A stretch of 64,000 nucleotides of DNA from positions 18,894,494-18,958,493 of the forward strand of contig JACSVZ010000002.1 in NCBI GenBank assembly GCA_014706295.1. Reading direction: 5' to 3'. Within the stretch, counting starts at the first letter, position 1, and each line of letters begins with the position of its first letter. Source of the stretch: Lycocorax pyrrhopterus obiensis (taxonomy: Eukaryota; Chordata; Aves; Passeriformes; Paradisaeidae). Positions 23,776 through 38,027 of this stretch are shown here, in pieces. The notes under the pieces are model-generated. The model ran no database searches, was not told the DNA's origin, and was given only the letters and a program-made list of their open reading frames with translations. Both the position numbers and the translations under genes were made by a program.

Positions 23776-26114
23776 TCTACCAATACAAAATTTTGCAATT
23801 TTATTTTCACACTATCTGTAGTATCCAAGGATTATGTCTATTTTTGGTTTCTAGTATTTGACATGCATGTGTTTATTCAATGTAACTAATGGTAATCTCT
23901 CTGAAATGAAGTGTATACTAATAACACCTGTTTCACAGTTTTACATGCAATTGGTCTGGAATTTAATGCTTCCTGGAAAAACAGAATTCTGCCTCCTGCT
24001 TCAGCAAAGATTTAAGCAAGAAGGACATGTAGCAGAATTACAGCAGACATTGATTCAGTGTCCCTGTTCTGTGTCATCATTTTTTAAAATCTAAAAACTT
24101 AATCTGTTTCCCAGCAGAAAGAAGAGCTTTTACTCAGAGAATGAAGACTTAAGCTGTACTTTAATTTCTCATCACTCACTCTTTGCCATATATAACTTAG
24201 TGCATTCAAAGACATCTGAATAAAAAAATAGTGTCCAGGTCTTTGCTAAGACACTCTATCACAGGATCAGAGTTTTATAAAAATGGTTTTTCTTTACACC
24301 ACACAAATGTCTGATTTTATTAATATTATTAATGCCTCAGTGTTGGGGAGCTGCATCTCAGGAACATTATTATAGAAACTAAGGGAACCTTTATGAGATT
24401 CCAGGACCTGATCTTTCAGAGAATCCAGAGAATAGATAAATTTTTGTGTTCAGAGGCCAACTCTGATTTACTTTGGCTGGAGGTGGGAGAGTTCAGGACC
24501 CCTGCAAGTTCGCCAGCCCAGGGCGTGGGTTCGGCTTGCCAGAAAAGAGGAACTTACGGTTGGTGACAGCGTGTGAGCCCTGTGCTTTAGGCGAGCTCTT
24601 GAAGGAGCCTGTGGCAGAAGCGGGGCTGGAATTGAAAGGCAACGCTCAACTGTCTTAACCACAGCCCCAATTCTCTCTTCTTGCACTCACCAGCAGGGTC
24701 GAAAGCTGCAGATTTACCGCGCAGATCGCTGCTGCTGCGTGTAACGGAATAACCGGCTGCTGCAGGAGGTTCTGGTCCTCCTTGCCCTGGGGCTGTTGTG
24801 CTGTGGCAGCGGCTTCCAGAGCTACAGGAGTGGGAATGGCAGCCCAGGGTGCCCTGCAGTTCCCTGGAGCCTTTTTCCTGGGCTTTGCTTTCTTCAGCCT
24901 ATTGCCTCACGCCTATTTCACACTTACCCCACTTCAGTAGCAGGCTCCGTGCCCCACAGTCCTCTCCAGGGCTGCTTACCTCAGGCATCTTGCTGAGCTG
25001 GTCGCAGCTGCCACTGCCTGTGGGCCACAGCCCAGCCTGGGACTGCTGCCCCTGGCCAGCTCCTGCTCCAGTGTACGGCCCGCTCATCCTGCTCCCCGTG
25101 CGAGCCCCTGCACTCTGTCACTGCTGGGCTCCACTGTCCCTTGGCTCCCTCCCAAAGCAGAGCTCTGTCCTGTGCCCATTCTCAAAACCAGACAATCTTT
25201 ACTGCAAATACAGAATTTAGTGATTATTTCTAACAAATTATGAACTTCCGGTTTTTATTTTGTGGTACACAATTCCAGTGTTTTCCTTGCTTCTGCCCCT
25301 TCCCAGAATAGCAAGAAACAAAGCCTGGACATTTAAATAAGTGCCTGCACAAGTTTCTAGTTCTCTGCCCAGAACTACAAAGACCCTTCTGAAGCAGATC
25401 CAGATTTTTGGATCAGTTTTCTTCCTCACTTTTGTCTTTGAATATGGCTGAGCTGTTTTCCCTGAAGTTTTCAAGTAAGTCAAGTGAAGGCAAACGCTCT
25501 GAATGAAAATTTTAGCCTGGAAGTTCAAGTGAAAACAGAATCTTGTAATAGAAAGTGCCAAGACCACCTTCACTCAGGCAGAACGATCAGCTTATCCTGT
25601 AATTCTTCTTTATTCTTTCCATACCTTCCTACTGTTGGTCCCCATTATGAACTGCTAATCAAAAAAGTTTGCGGAATGAGTTCCAGGAGAAAAACCCCGA
25701 AATATTCCAAAGGACTGATTTTGAGAGAACTTTACCAGGAGAATTAACAATAGAGTACAGCAAATAAGGCAAATTAGTTTTAAATGAATATCACATGGAA
25801 GACATACATAATTAGTATAATCTTACAGCAAAAAGAGAATAATCTTAATACAGAAGTTCTTAAAAGTTTATGAGAACACTTACAGAAGTAAAGTGGTCAG
25901 ACACACCAACAGGAAACATGCCAAGAGTCAGTGAGGGCTAAACCTGGCCCAGGCATGGGGGTCCAGCTGGCGACAGGGGGGAGTCTCACTGCACCTGTGG
26001 GCAGAGGACAGTGCTGCAGCAGAGCTCAGAGCTGGAGGAACCAGCTGCAGGGCAGAGCCCTCCTTTTACATCTGATTGCCAATATAAAGCTGCATTATTG
26101 TAAGTAAGTACATC
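23776..26114. other. non-coding stretch with moderately GC-rich part
   Basis: It contains one SINE relic near 24608-24680 and a C-rich, moderately CpG-containing part from about 24470 to 25190. Several unrelated frames of 60-140 codons are open there on both strands. None resembles a known protein, and the openness fits base composition. Confidence 0.5.
24608..24680 (-). mobile_element. tRNA-headed SINE relic (MIR/core-SINE type)
   Basis: The minus strand reads GGGGCTGTGGTTAAGACAG, then AATTCCAGCCCCGCTTCTGCCAC. In order and spacing this matches the MIR head (AGTGGTTAAGAGCA, then AATCCCGGCTCTGCCAC). The 3' core cannot be followed further with confidence. The element is old and heavily mutated. 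Confidence 0.5.
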
Positions 26115-26682
26115 TTGCATCAAGAATAGTGTGGTCAGCAGCACCAGGGCAGTGATTGTCCCTCTGTACTCGGCACTGGTGAGGCCACACCTCAAATCCT
26201 GGGTTCAGTTCTGGGCCCCTCACTACAAGAAGGACACTGAGGTGCTGGAGCAAGTCCAGAGAAGGGCAATGGAGCTGGGGAAGGGTCTGGAGTACAAGTC
26301 TGATGAGAAGCAGCTGAGAGAGCTGGGAGTGTTCAGCTTGGAGAAAAGGAGGCTGAGGGGTGACCTCAGTGCTCTCTACAACTATCCCAAAGGAGATTGT
26401 AGCCAGGTGGGGTCAGCCTCTTTTTCCAAGTAACAAATGATGGGACAAGAGGAAATGGCGTCAAGTTTTTCCAGGGAATGTTTAGATTGGATATTTGGAA
26501 AAATTTGTTCACAGAAAGGACTATCCATTCCTGGAATGGGCTGCCCAGGGAGTGGTTAAGTCACCATCCCTGGATGGATTTAAAAGACGTATTAAGAAGT
26601 GTAGATGCGGCACTTAGAGACATGGTTTAGTGCTGAATATGGCAGTGTTAGGTTCATGGTTGGACTTGATCTCAGAAGTGGT
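26115..26682 (+). mobile_element. CR1 LINE, 5'-truncated copy (ORF2 C-terminal end)
   Basis: Residues from a frame open at 26131-26433 match the conserved C-terminal part of CR1 ORF2. Landmarks are the [16 protein letters not shown] segment and [20 protein letters not shown]. After a frame break the DNA continues with the recognisable CR1 tail (GATTGGATATTTGGAAAAAT, GGGCTGCCCAGGGAGTGG and GGTTGGACTTGATCTC). The terminal 8-bp repeat is missing or decayed, and the frame is broken after 26433, so this copy is inactive and fairly old. Confidence 0.93.
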
Positions 26683-29301
26683 GTATGTACTCAGTGTACC
26701 ACTTCGGTTTTGGAGAGCCTAGATTTAATCCTTAGCCTGTTTTTTAATGGCCTGTGTTTACTCAGGCAAGCCCAATGTGGTTCTGCTAATTCCTGTGACT
26801 ATTTTTCCTATTGCTGCTGCTTATTTTGCCTTGTCTTTTGAGCTTAGGCTAAAAGCTAAGTGACGGAAAGATAGTAAAGATGTCAAGTTTCAGTTCTCCT
26901 GTGTCCCTACTGCCATCTTCATCGATTTTTCCTGCTTGTCCTTCACCCTAGAAGTGGGCTGTGGATGCTGCTTACACTGTGCCACATCTGGCAGAGCTGT
27001 GGAGTAGAGCTGGTGTCCTGGGGGCTGCTCAGGGGCTGCACGTGGTACTGGGGACAGTGCAAGGGTGTCTGTTTTGTCCCAGATATGCTGAAATGTTAGA
27101 GCATGCAGTAGTAACAGCCTGGGTAAGTACAACTATAAAACTTTATCACGTGTCAAAAAGATGCTGTATCATCCTCTGGACTGGGTTTTTATGAGGGGAA
27201 GTGCTGCCTGCTCTTTTGTGTTGCTGAAGATGCTTTACTAAGGCTTTCCTTCTTCCTTATTTGCCAAGGAGAGGAATAGTGTAAATGAAAGGAGTGGAGA
27301 GAATTCAGGTTTTGGCAGTATTTCAGTCAGAGGAGGTAAAGGAGCCAGGGCTCAGTTAAAAGATGCAAGGCTTCAGGAAAAGCAATTTCTCTTTTCAGCT
27401 GGCTGGAAAACTGCTGCAGTCCTGTTAAAACTCAACATTGAGCTGGGATCCAAGTGCAATTGTTAATTCCCAAGTAAATTTCATAGGAGTTTGGACAGTG
27501 TTTATCTGTGTCTGATGCAGAGTTTGTGCTTTAGGCAATCTCATTCATCTTGAAAATGATGTTGAATAATATCTGAGGCAAAAATCACTTTTGGTGACAC
27601 CATACAAAAAAGACTTAGATATATTCTGACATAATAGCTACTAATCACTGCTAAAATATGGTACCCAAGCCTCAATGTTTTTGTGAAATCAAACAATGAG
27701 TAATATTTACATTTGCTTCAAAAGTAGATCCAGTACCTACATCTGCAACCAGAATCTCTTCTGAGAAAGTGTTTCAGTCAGAGAGCAGCCTTATGCATGC
27801 TGATTTTGAGTCCCAAACTTGCAGGATTTCTCCCAACACTTAGCTGTTATATACTACCTGAATAAAACTTGATATTTGTACCAGTAGTGCCTTGTAGCTA
27901 TTTATAGTAATATTGCTTCTTTCAGTTAATATTTGATGTCTTGTACGGCATATTGTGATTGACTTGTGGATGAGCAGTGAAATAAGTGGAAATAGAAGAT
28001 TTCCTTGGGGTGATGGCTTATCAGAAGAGAGACAGAAAAAAGTCAGCACCTTTTAAGGTACTAAGTAATTATTTGGGAATAGAACAGTTAAAATTGTGAT
28101 TAAATAAATTTTGATAGGTTGCTTCATTAGTGGTTCAGCTTCAATAAATGTTTGGTTGGCCTCCTTGGTTTGCTCTCACTGGAAAAGTTACTGATCTGAA
28201 TAGTTTCATTAAGTACTTGCCTATCACTTCAAGTCACTCTCTGATTTTCCGCAATTAAATGTAGTCAAAGCCTGTCAGCAGGTAGTTGCCTTATCCCTTT
28301 TAGTCACTGCCAAAGCAAATAACAACAGGTCAAAACTTATCCTTTTCTGGGCTTTGATTTTTTTAAAAGAAAATAAAATGAAGACACAAGATTCACTCAG
28401 AGTTCTCTCTCCAGGGCTCGCTGAATTCCAGGCTTCATTCAGATCACACCCCTGGTCCCCCTGTAATAGTCATAAACATAAGAGTTGTAATAGACATGGA
28501 GAGCCACCATTCCCATCTGCAGTGTGGCTGGAAAAGCGTGCTACCTGCCTTGTCCCTTCTGAAGATTTCCCCCAAGCAAAGGCAGCAGTCCAGCTGGGAT
28601 GAGACTCGTGGGACCACGCTTGCAGAGGACCCCAGCTGGAAGCGGCCTCTGGTCCCGTGTTTGGGGATGGATGGTGGCTGATGTGCACAAACAACTACTT
28701 TGGGCTTGGTGAGCTTAAACCTGCAGTACTGTGCAACCTTCCCAGCAGGCACGACTGGGGCTGTGGGGCTGAGGAGAAGTGTCTTCAGCATTCTTCCTCC
28801 CTAGGTAATGTTTTAGTGGTCATATCAGCTTGTACATCTTAACAGGGTACACAGAAATGGTTTCCAGTGAATCCAACTGTTGAAAAACGTTTTTTTCATA
28901 CAAATGAAAATAGTTTGTGTACCTGGTTAATGAGAAGAAATCTTTGCCCTTGATGGAGTGTTAAGATGTTTCAGTTTTGCTTGATTGTCATGGTTAACTT
29001 TTGGTGATGTTCACAGAGGTTGATGCTCTCTAATTCAGACTCTCAGAGCTCTCACTTCACTTCAGGACTACTCACAAACACAAAATCAAACACAGACCAC
29101 AGTATCTGTATGACTGAAGCAGATGAAACACCTGGAAATGTTTGCAGGGTTTTAGCCCAATACCACTTCAAAATGATAAACTGAAATGATAAAATAAATT
29201 TGTCTAACTGTAGTCACTTTACTTGTAAAATTCCAGCTTTGCAAATTCAGGTCAGGAAGACCTTGCTAACAGGAGATTGCGTCTACAACTTCTTGCTATA
29301 A

Positions 29302-29430
29302 TAAGAGAGAAAGAAAGAAAGGAAAACAAAGAAGGAGAGAAAGAAGGAAAACAGGAAAACAAGGAAGGAAAGAAGGGGAAGGAAAAGAGAAAGGAAGAAA
29401 CGAAAAAGAAAAAAGAAATGAAGAAAAAGA
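29302..29430 (+). repeat. polypurine (GA-rich) low-complexity tract
   Basis: About 130 bp made almost only of A and G on the plus strand, with a few C residues. Units of GAAA, GGAA and GAGA are mixed rather than regular. Such tracts arise from decayed microsatellites and can adopt triplex structures. Confidence 0.9.
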
Positions 29431-32400
29431 TAATTTTTTCCATGTAACCATCTTCTGTTAATTTTTGAGTTTTCTTTAGTGCAGAAACCTACGTCTCAGT
29501 CAGAGCTTTGTATCAGGATATAATCACCCATCTTTGCTTCCAATTCTAACGCAAATTTAAAAAGATAAGAGGAGAAATTAGACAAGTGTTTTCCTTCCCC
29601 CTGGAGGCTGAAGGTGACACGTCTGAGCTGTAGCTGGTCTCTTCTAAATCCTGGCCCTTGCAGCTCAAGGCTTTCAAAGAGTGGGGGTGTGTCACTGCAG
29701 CTGCTGCATCAAACAAAATCAAAGAGATTTGATTAATATAAACTTCAAAATCAGTGCCATCTTTCCTTCACAAAATACTTCAAACACAGCAAGAAATGTC
29801 ATCTCCCAGATGATGGAGGTTAATCTACCTAATCTCCTCTTTTCCTTGCATCTGAATGCAAACTACTGGAATATACCCAATTACCTCTCACCAGTCAGAA
29901 GAAATTCCTCATTCCAGCAATGTCAATCAGATTTTAAGAGGAGATTTACAGTCCTTTTGTAATATAAACATGGCTTCTGAACCTGCGAAGCAAAGCAGGA
30001 TGGACGAAACAGCAAGCACAAACTCCCACTTGCCACTCTGTCAGAGTGTCTGTTTAGAAGATCCTGGGTAAAATTTGCACTTTGATTTGAAACCTTTGTT
30101 CAATGGATGTGGCAGGGTCTGGAATCAGCAGGATTTGGCCAGCTGTCTGTAGTGACAGTGTGACTGTATTATTTCAGACAGTAAATCTTTGTAACACCAT
30201 CAAGTTTTTAATCTAGAAACTCAAATTTATAGATGAAAAGCTTGTTTCTGGTGTTGCTACTCATTGGTCACAGGAGCTTTGTGCAGTCCCTGAATTTTAA
30301 TACTGAAGCACATACGTATGTATACACCAAGCTCAAACTTCTTTCTTCACAGAGTTACACTATCGACAGTTTAAAATTGCTGATACCATACAAAGCTAAA
30401 CTTTTTGCCATTGTAAGAAATTTCCAACGGCACATTGCTGAGTGAGTTATACCTCTTTGTGGACTGACCATGTTTTTTGTTTCATGTTTTCTAGTGTTAT
30501 TTTGCTCTTAGCCTGTTTGCCTTCTGCTCATTGTTTTGAATCAGACATTCAAAATATCTGAGTATTCAGTGAAACTGCACATTTTTCTCAGTAATCTGAA
30601 AGTGCAGAAGTGCTAATTCTGTCCCCCGGTCCCTGCGAAACATTAAATGACCAAACACATGAGCAGGATTCTACATGTGGTCTGCCTCATAACATAGTAC
30701 AAGATTATACATTGAATATTTGGCTTTAAGCTTGGAAAAAAGAGCAATTCTACATCCCTCTGTGAGGTTATGTAGCAATTTGAATGAAATTGAAATGAAA
30801 CAAACCTTTTCCCCTTCTGCTCATACTTGCATCATACCTGGAGATCAGTGCAGTAGTACACAAAAATTTAATGTGTCACAGAGAATATAGCCATATTTTC
30901 AAATTCAGTTGACACCATTTAAAAACTCATTATGAGTTGATAGTCAGACTAAGATAATGACTGAAGGTATTACCCCTTGTAGAATTAATTAACTTGATGT
31001 ACATATTGAAATGAGAGACAAATACAATCATTTAATGTTTCAGTTAGCATTATTTTAACTTGATGATTCATACTTTTTAAAAAATTATGTTGACTGTAGA
31101 AAACTTTTTGTGAGTCTGACTTAAGTGGTTATTTTAGAAAAGTAAAATCTAGGCTCTAATATTCCTTAGTACTTTCCTGTATTTAAATAGCCCCTTGGAA
31201 CCAGTCACGGTGAGATCGCTGCCAAATTTCCAATTGCTAGTGAATTAAACCTAAATAAAGCAACTAGTTGCCAGACAGGGCAATAGTCTGATGCTTTTGG
31301 CATCAAGAAATATGCATATGAAGTTTTGGTATTGGTTTAGTCAACTGTGGTGATTGAATGGAAATGGAATTGAAGACCTCAATGGAATTGTTTCAGCCTC
31401 AGCAGTAAGCTCCCTGCTGTCCCTCCAGGCACCTCCTGGTGAGCCATGCTGGGACACAATGATCTGGAGAACAAAGGGACAACTACTAAAAAAAAACTGC
31501 TAAAAGAAACTTTTGGCTCCTGTCTGTAATCCCAGGATTTGAGGAAAGTCAGGTGGAGGGCTGCATTTTGGCTGAAGCGTATGGGAGGGCAGGGCAGAAA
31601 TAAATTTGGTGAGGTTATACTGTCCTTTTTCAAGAAGGAAAGCAGAAGAGGGTGAAGATTGGGCTGGGACCAATGCTGAAGCCTTGTCCACCATGGTCTG
31701 AGCAGCTGCATTGAGGGACAAGGCATGGAGCACTGGCAGCAGTGCTGGGGTGCCTGGGGAACATGCAGCTTCTGCTTCTCTGGCCCTGGGAGAGCAAGGA
31801 GAGAGCTGGATGCAGACAAAGCCAGCTCTGCTCCCTACCTACTTTTCTGAATCTTTTCTGTGGGGTTGGGTGGTACCAAGAAAGGCTCATTAAGTCTGGT
31901 GGTGCCTGAAATGAAAATACAAATGTTCAGAATTTATACTGTGGCATTATTAGGGTGAACTTTTTTACATCAGGATTTCCTGTATTTCATAATGCATCCA
32001 ACAGTTATATTGGCCAGTTGACAACAACCAATGAGAGCAATGAAAAATCAACTCCCATCATGGTAAAATTAACAGCAGAATGCTTTAAGATGCCATGCAA
32101 ACCCATCTGCTCTTTCATGTATTTCTTTGTAATCTGGGAAGAAGAGAAACAAAGGGAGAGAGAGGACTTTGAAGACAAAGTTACTTATATAGATTAACTG
32201 TTATAAAAAAAAAACTGTAAGGGAAATTGACTAAGATTTAAACTAACTAGAGAAACAAGAAAAAGATGGTAAATTAACTTCAGTGTTGGTAAATACAAAG
32301 AACAATGCCCTGGATGGAAAAAGACAGAACGTTTCTATTCCTTTGAAGGACCCTTGACTGTAAGAGCTGTATGGTGTTACATTGCATATGCACAGAGGAG

Positions 32401-33337
32401 TGATTAATATTGTAATACCTTTACAATATCAAGGGTGAGCTCCCCCTTGGGAGAACATCCAAAAGGGTGTTCCTGAATTAGAACACTCGGAGGTGAGCAG
32501 GACTGAATTACCCACATCTAATCACATATGTAACCTATACCGAGGACAAATTCGGTTACTTAAACATAGGTGCTGATTTAATTTTAGATGCAATAGGAAT
32601 TCTTCCCTAGTGTACTGTTGCATCCCAGAAGCACATGAATCTCATACAAGGCCTTTGATATATATTACAGCTTCACGTGGTAGTCTTGGAAATGCAAAAC
32701 AATTAAAATGGCACTGTGTTTAGGCAGATTAATTTACTTTTTAAAGTTCTCTTCCTATTTTTTTTTTGTGTGTGCTCTGTGTAGCTTCCAAAAATCTCAC
32801 TCATGCCTAGAGAAATTGTTACCCTCTTTGGTGCACAGTTGAAGAAAATACTTATGATGCTATTTCCTGTTCTTAATGGGGAGCTGTGAAAAGCAGCTTT
32901 CAGTTAATCACTATGTAGTAACCCCTTGCCCAGTGTTTGTATGGTCTGTTTGCTAGAGGACTATTAAGAGAGTTCATGATCTTGTCCTTATGGCATGTTT
33001 GACCTGTCTGTTTCATTTGACATCCCCAGCAAATAGAACATCCTCTCCATATAATGTCATGTGTCTGCCCAGCTGGCAACAGTGTAATGACAATCAGCAC
33101 GGAAATTTATCTAGGAAAATTATAGAAAAAAGCAAGATGATAATTTTGTTGTTATTGTTTCTCTGTATTTTTGTTAGGTGACAGTAGAACTGAGCAAATC
33201 TTTGATGTAACTACAGTGATTCACATTCAGGGAGCCATTCTCACAACTGTGAGGGCTGGATTTTTCCTTTTATCCTTAAAAGAGAGCTTAAGTTCTGATT
33301 AAATTGCTTGGGGTCACCTGCAGTGCACACGATGTCG

Positions 33338-33364
33338 CATTAGTAAGTAAGCATTAGTAAGTTA
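33338..33364. repeat. 13-bp direct duplication
   Basis: The motif GCATTAGTAAGT occurs twice, 13 bp apart. It is probably a small local slippage event. Confidence 0.7.
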
Positions 33365-35711
33365 AATATAAGCACTGTTAGCTTTGTCTGGCCCTGCATT
33401 CAATCACTTGTCAAGGAACTGCGCTGACCAACTTCTTTCTAATCCTTTGTATAGTTATAGGGAATTAATCTAATACACCTGACATCCTCTGCCTTTAATG
33501 CAGTTAGTGGTATTTTCCATATTTACCGCTGGGTTTTCATACTATTTATAGCACAGAAATACCCCACATACATTGGGCTGTCTGACATATAGCTGACCGT
33601 GCTCAATTAGCTGAACAGACATCCTAACTGTAGGCATGACCTGACCGAACGCAAGAGGATGAATTAGCGAGACAAAGAAATCTAATGATTATTAAGATGT
33701 TATGCAGATTTCTCAACCTTTCCAAATTCCTTTCTGAAGTAAAGTGCCTCCTTAAATTATGACCATCTTCACCTGTACAGCCTCACATACACATGGTGTC
33801 TGCCTTCTCTTCTTACTCTGGTCTCCTTCACCAGCCACCAGCTTAACCATGCTCTGTGCTGGTCTCCTGCCTCACTGCCCATCCACCTTGCCCTGGACAC
33901 AGTCCATCTGACAGCAGCGGCCTCCTCTCTCAGCATGACTCCTCTCCTTTTTTACAGCTCTGTGTTAGATGTTTCCAGGCCTGCTTTTCCCATTCCTGCT
34001 GGCTTTCCCAGGCCAAATTGCACGAACAGGCCTCACTCCAGGGAGTGTTCCCATGCACTCTGGCTGGGGTACTCACTCCCTGTGCACCTGGGGAACGACT
34101 GCTGGGACTGAGGACCCCATGGATTCCTCAGTTATGGGCTGACTCCTGTTCCCAGTGTAACATACTCTATTTGAAGGCCATGAGCTGGGAAGAGCCAGCA
34201 GCTCTGGCTGGATTCATCTTCTCATTATCTGGCTGGCACAAGCCCTACCACTACCCAGTGCAGTTCCTACCTTCGAGACCTTGAAAAAACAACATTTTTC
34301 TCTTATCATTGAGTGTTTATGTTTTGTAGACTTGCAGGGTATGAAATTTTTCTTTGATGAAGCAGATGGCTCACTCTGTCCTCCCATTTGTTTATGATAT
34401 CTTGACACCTGGTTCTTTCATTCGTATTTATGGTGAGATGCTTTTGTTCCCTGTGAGCGATCAGAATCCAGATTCCTTTTTTAAAATCTCCATTTATCTA
34501 CTTAAAAACGTGACTGGGAAGCTTTTTCTTTAATTTTATTGCTTAATGGTGAGATTTCCCTCACAGAAAAGCTACAATATTTTCTTACATTGTAGTGAAT
34601 CACTACGAGGGACTAGCTGGGCCATGGCAAAATGTGGAAGTGTTTTTGTGTACATATACATTATCTACAAGTGGTTTTTAGTGTGCTTCAATATGTCTTA
34701 GTAGTTTCCAAAACAGACCATTAATCGTTTATTTCTGTGAAGAAGCAAATCACAATATAAAAATTTGAGCCTGCCACATGTACCCTCATGTCTCTGATTT
34801 TAGTAGTCCAATGACAGGTTTACTGGTGTAACACTGAAGTTAATTTGTTGTCAGTTTTATTTTTTGTTTTTTCATGTTCTTTCATTTATTGCTGTTCTTG
34901 TATTCTGACTGCTTTCACTTTCTTTCCTCTTCTCTGCTTCCATTTCCTTTTCCCAAGGTAAATATTTTCCTAATATTCAGTTCCTGCTTTTGGCAGCTAC
35001 ATTAAAGCCTCATCTGGCCCAACTTAATGTCATACATCAAGGCCAGCTTCAGAGAAAGAACTAGAAGGAACTAGGCTGCATAGTTACCTTTCAGTTTCCT
35101 GTAGAACCTCATCAGTCTGATTCCCTGAAGAGCAAGGCTTTATAGCTTTGTTCTTTTAAATAAAGTTTTTTCCTTCTAGTTTGTGAATTATTCCTACTGC
35201 ATATGTGCAGTATTTCTAAGCAATTTTTTTCAGTTCTCCTCAGCACTTTGCCTGCTCTTGTGAATGAATTCCACAAACTGGTAATACACGATATTTTTCT
35301 GAGTAAAAAAGTGTTTTCTTTCATCAAATCCATGTTTGTTGCTGTCACTGGCTCTCTCCTTGCTCTTGTACTAGAAGAATTATGCTTGTTTCTTCAGTGC
35401 ATTTTTCATTTCTCTCATGTTCTCTCTCTCTGGTAAACAGTCCCAATCTCAGAAAGTTTTTCCTGTGCTTCTGTTCCTTTACCATCTGTCTCTAAAGCCA
35501 TTCGGCAGCTCCTTTGTGTTCTGAGATAAGCTGACCATGGGACATCAGTTCCAGTGCGAGTGTTGATTCATACAACACTATTTCCAGTTCCTTCTATCCA
35601 ACTCTGTAGGTGCTCACACTGTGTTTGCTTGTTTGTCTACCACTGTAAGTTAATCAGAGCCACAAATGCACATCAGAGGTCCACAGGGCCAGTAAAAAGG
35701 GATATTTATGT

Positions 35712-35830
35712 GGTAGCCCTGTGATTAGAGCACTCGTTAGGCAGTAAGTCCATTTTCTCATGCAAGAAATCTGAATCTGAACAGAAAGTGCTTAAGTGCT
35801 CCTGCCAGAATTTCATAATGTTCTTCCTTC
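35712..35830 (+). mobile_element. possible tRNA-headed SINE relic
   Basis: GTAGCCCTGTGATTAGAGCA followed by CTCGTTAGGCAG resembles the head of a tRNA-derived SINE (GTGGTTAGAGCACTGG...GGCAG). The B-box part is poorly preserved. It is the weakest of the four relics listed in this window. Confidence 0.35.
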
Positions 35831-37704
35831 ATTAACCTCCTGTGGCAGCAAGTTATGCAGCTTAATTATACACATTGTTTATTAGAAATGTATTTTTTGC
35901 TTTGCAGTACCTCATCATCCCATCAAATGTTCCTTTATTGTTGTATTTGATGGATAGACCAGAAATCCCATCTCTGTGCTACTCTTCGGAATCTACATCT
36001 TTTCATGTTCTCTCTTTTTTACTCACTTTGTAGGGTATTTCCAGAGAAGAGCTCTTTGGAAATTTTTGCCATTTCCATGTAAGAGTTTCCTATCCTCTTG
36101 ATCATTCCTGTTTTAGATAAAAAAAACCAAATGAGATCAAAAGCTGCATTGCTGGGAAGTGAGTACTGCTGTATTTAAATAAATGAAAGGATAATTATCT
36201 TAAGTAAATATATATATGGTGTAGTTTATCCTTCTTCTGAATCAGAGAAATAGTAATTATAGTATGGAAGCTCCAGTATTTTGCAAATCAGTGTTTCACA
36301 AACTGTGAAGGGCTGACAGAAGGAGACGGCTCTGCGTGAGCTACTCATGGTCAGCTGTGGCTAGGAGAGAGTGAGTGTGTGTGGCTTGGGAGACATCCAG
36401 ATACAGCCCCCATAGTAACCTGGCTTAGGCATCAACTGAGTGTGCAACGCTAATGACTGGAATGTGATTATGCACTTAGTGTCTGGATAAAGTCATTAAG
36501 CAATTGAGAAATGTACGATGGGCATACAATAAAAGATAATAACTAACACGTGATACAGCATAATGGACATAATCAAATACTTGTAAGGGGAAACCAGGGT
36601 CACTATCAAGGCCGGTTCATCATTTGGAGTGATCCAAAGCTTTGGATGGATGGGATCAAGCAAAATACAGCTGGGGCACCTGTCAGTGCTGTCTTCTCAT
36701 CTCCAGAAAGAAGCCTGAGCTCAAGTGCTCAGCTGAGTCTTGTGGCTGTCCAGTAGGTGGCTGAGCTTAGTGCTTGGAATAGATAGTAAGAAATGAACTG
36801 GGGGGCAGCCTGAGCCCTAGAGAGCTGACAGTCCCTGCAGGGACAGGTGGTCATCATGGGACAGAGTGGCCCAAGGGAACAGAGAGACTGTAAAGGAGCA
36901 GGCAAGTTACATATTTGATTTTACATAAAAACATGCAACATCTGGAAGGTTTGGAAAATGTGCGCAGCAGCTGTCTCAGTATATGGCTCTGAAACTTTGG
37001 GAAGGCAGGTAGTGACTCCTACCTCTCTTCATTTCTGCAGGACAGTGAAGTGCTGGTTTCATTTGTTTATTCTACAATGACATTTGGAAACCTTTGCTCC
37101 TTTACTTTGTCCTTAGGTTCTTCTGTCAGACTGATCTGGAATTTAGTTTCAGTACTGAATTGTGCTTCACTGGAGTAAGTGCTGTCCCTACATTAATTTT
37201 TGGGGTTTGTTGGAGAATTGATTGAGAACAATATGGCAAATGCACTTAAGGAACAATTGTGTTTCAAGGTTTACTGAAAAATGTTCTGAGGTAGAAGAAA
37301 CATGTACATGGGATAGGCTTAGCACACAGGTTGAAAGATTGTGAAAACTTTCCTAAGTCTGAGTCCTAAAACTCTCCTAAAATTGCCTCTAGCCAGTACA
37401 GTGTAAGGTATCCTGCATAAGCTATCTTTTTAATAACTTTAATGAAAAAAAACATAGAACCATCAAGGAAGCATATACTTTTCATTTAGCCTTGGGATTG
37501 ATTTCCAAGTCAGTATGAGAAAAGAGCTAAGTGAAAGGCATGTGATTGCATGAGTGAAATGGCAACAGCACTGATATGTTAGGGCGTAAGGTTCATCTAA
37601 AATCTTCAAACAGTTGGCTCAAAGCCTAAAGAGAAGGTACAAGTTTAGGTACAGATGAGTTGTCTTGGAATCTTTGTTGCCTCTAGCACAGATTGTGTAG
37701 ATAT

Positions 37705-37743
37705 GGGGAAAAGAAAGAAAAAAAAAGAAAGAAAAAAAGGGGG
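37705..37743 (+). repeat. A/G-rich simple repeat
   Basis: A run of GAAA-type units of irregular length ending in GGGGG. Low complexity. Confidence 0.85.
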
Positions 37744-38011
37744 TCCAGTAATATTGCTCTTTTTGATGGTGAGAATTTATTTCACTCCTTTGGACTGAAT
37801 GCATAGAGCCGGATATTCTCCACAACTCTCTAGGCTTTTTCTCTTGATTTTAATAGTTTTCTATTTTACTAGAAGCATTGTCAGGAAATTTCAGGATTGA
37901 TGGTATTTTTCGGAAACGCAAAATTCTTAAACTCTGGTGACTCGTGACAATCTCAGCTTTCTGTCTGTGAAGATTTCTGAAATAATGATTGAGAAGAAAA
38001 GCTTGTGACTG

Positions 38012-38027
38012 GAAGAAGAAGAAGAAG

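Noticed and set aside
23604..23861. Open frames on both strands across the GGGAA array
   Set aside because: They are forced open by the 15-bp periodicity of the pentanucleotide repeat and carry only repeat-coded peptides.
31513..31560. Alu/7SL-like stretch (TGGCTCCTGTCTGTAATCCC)
   Set aside because: The resemblance to the primate Alu head is limited to about 47 bp, birds have no Alu, and flanks do not continue the match. Treated as chance.
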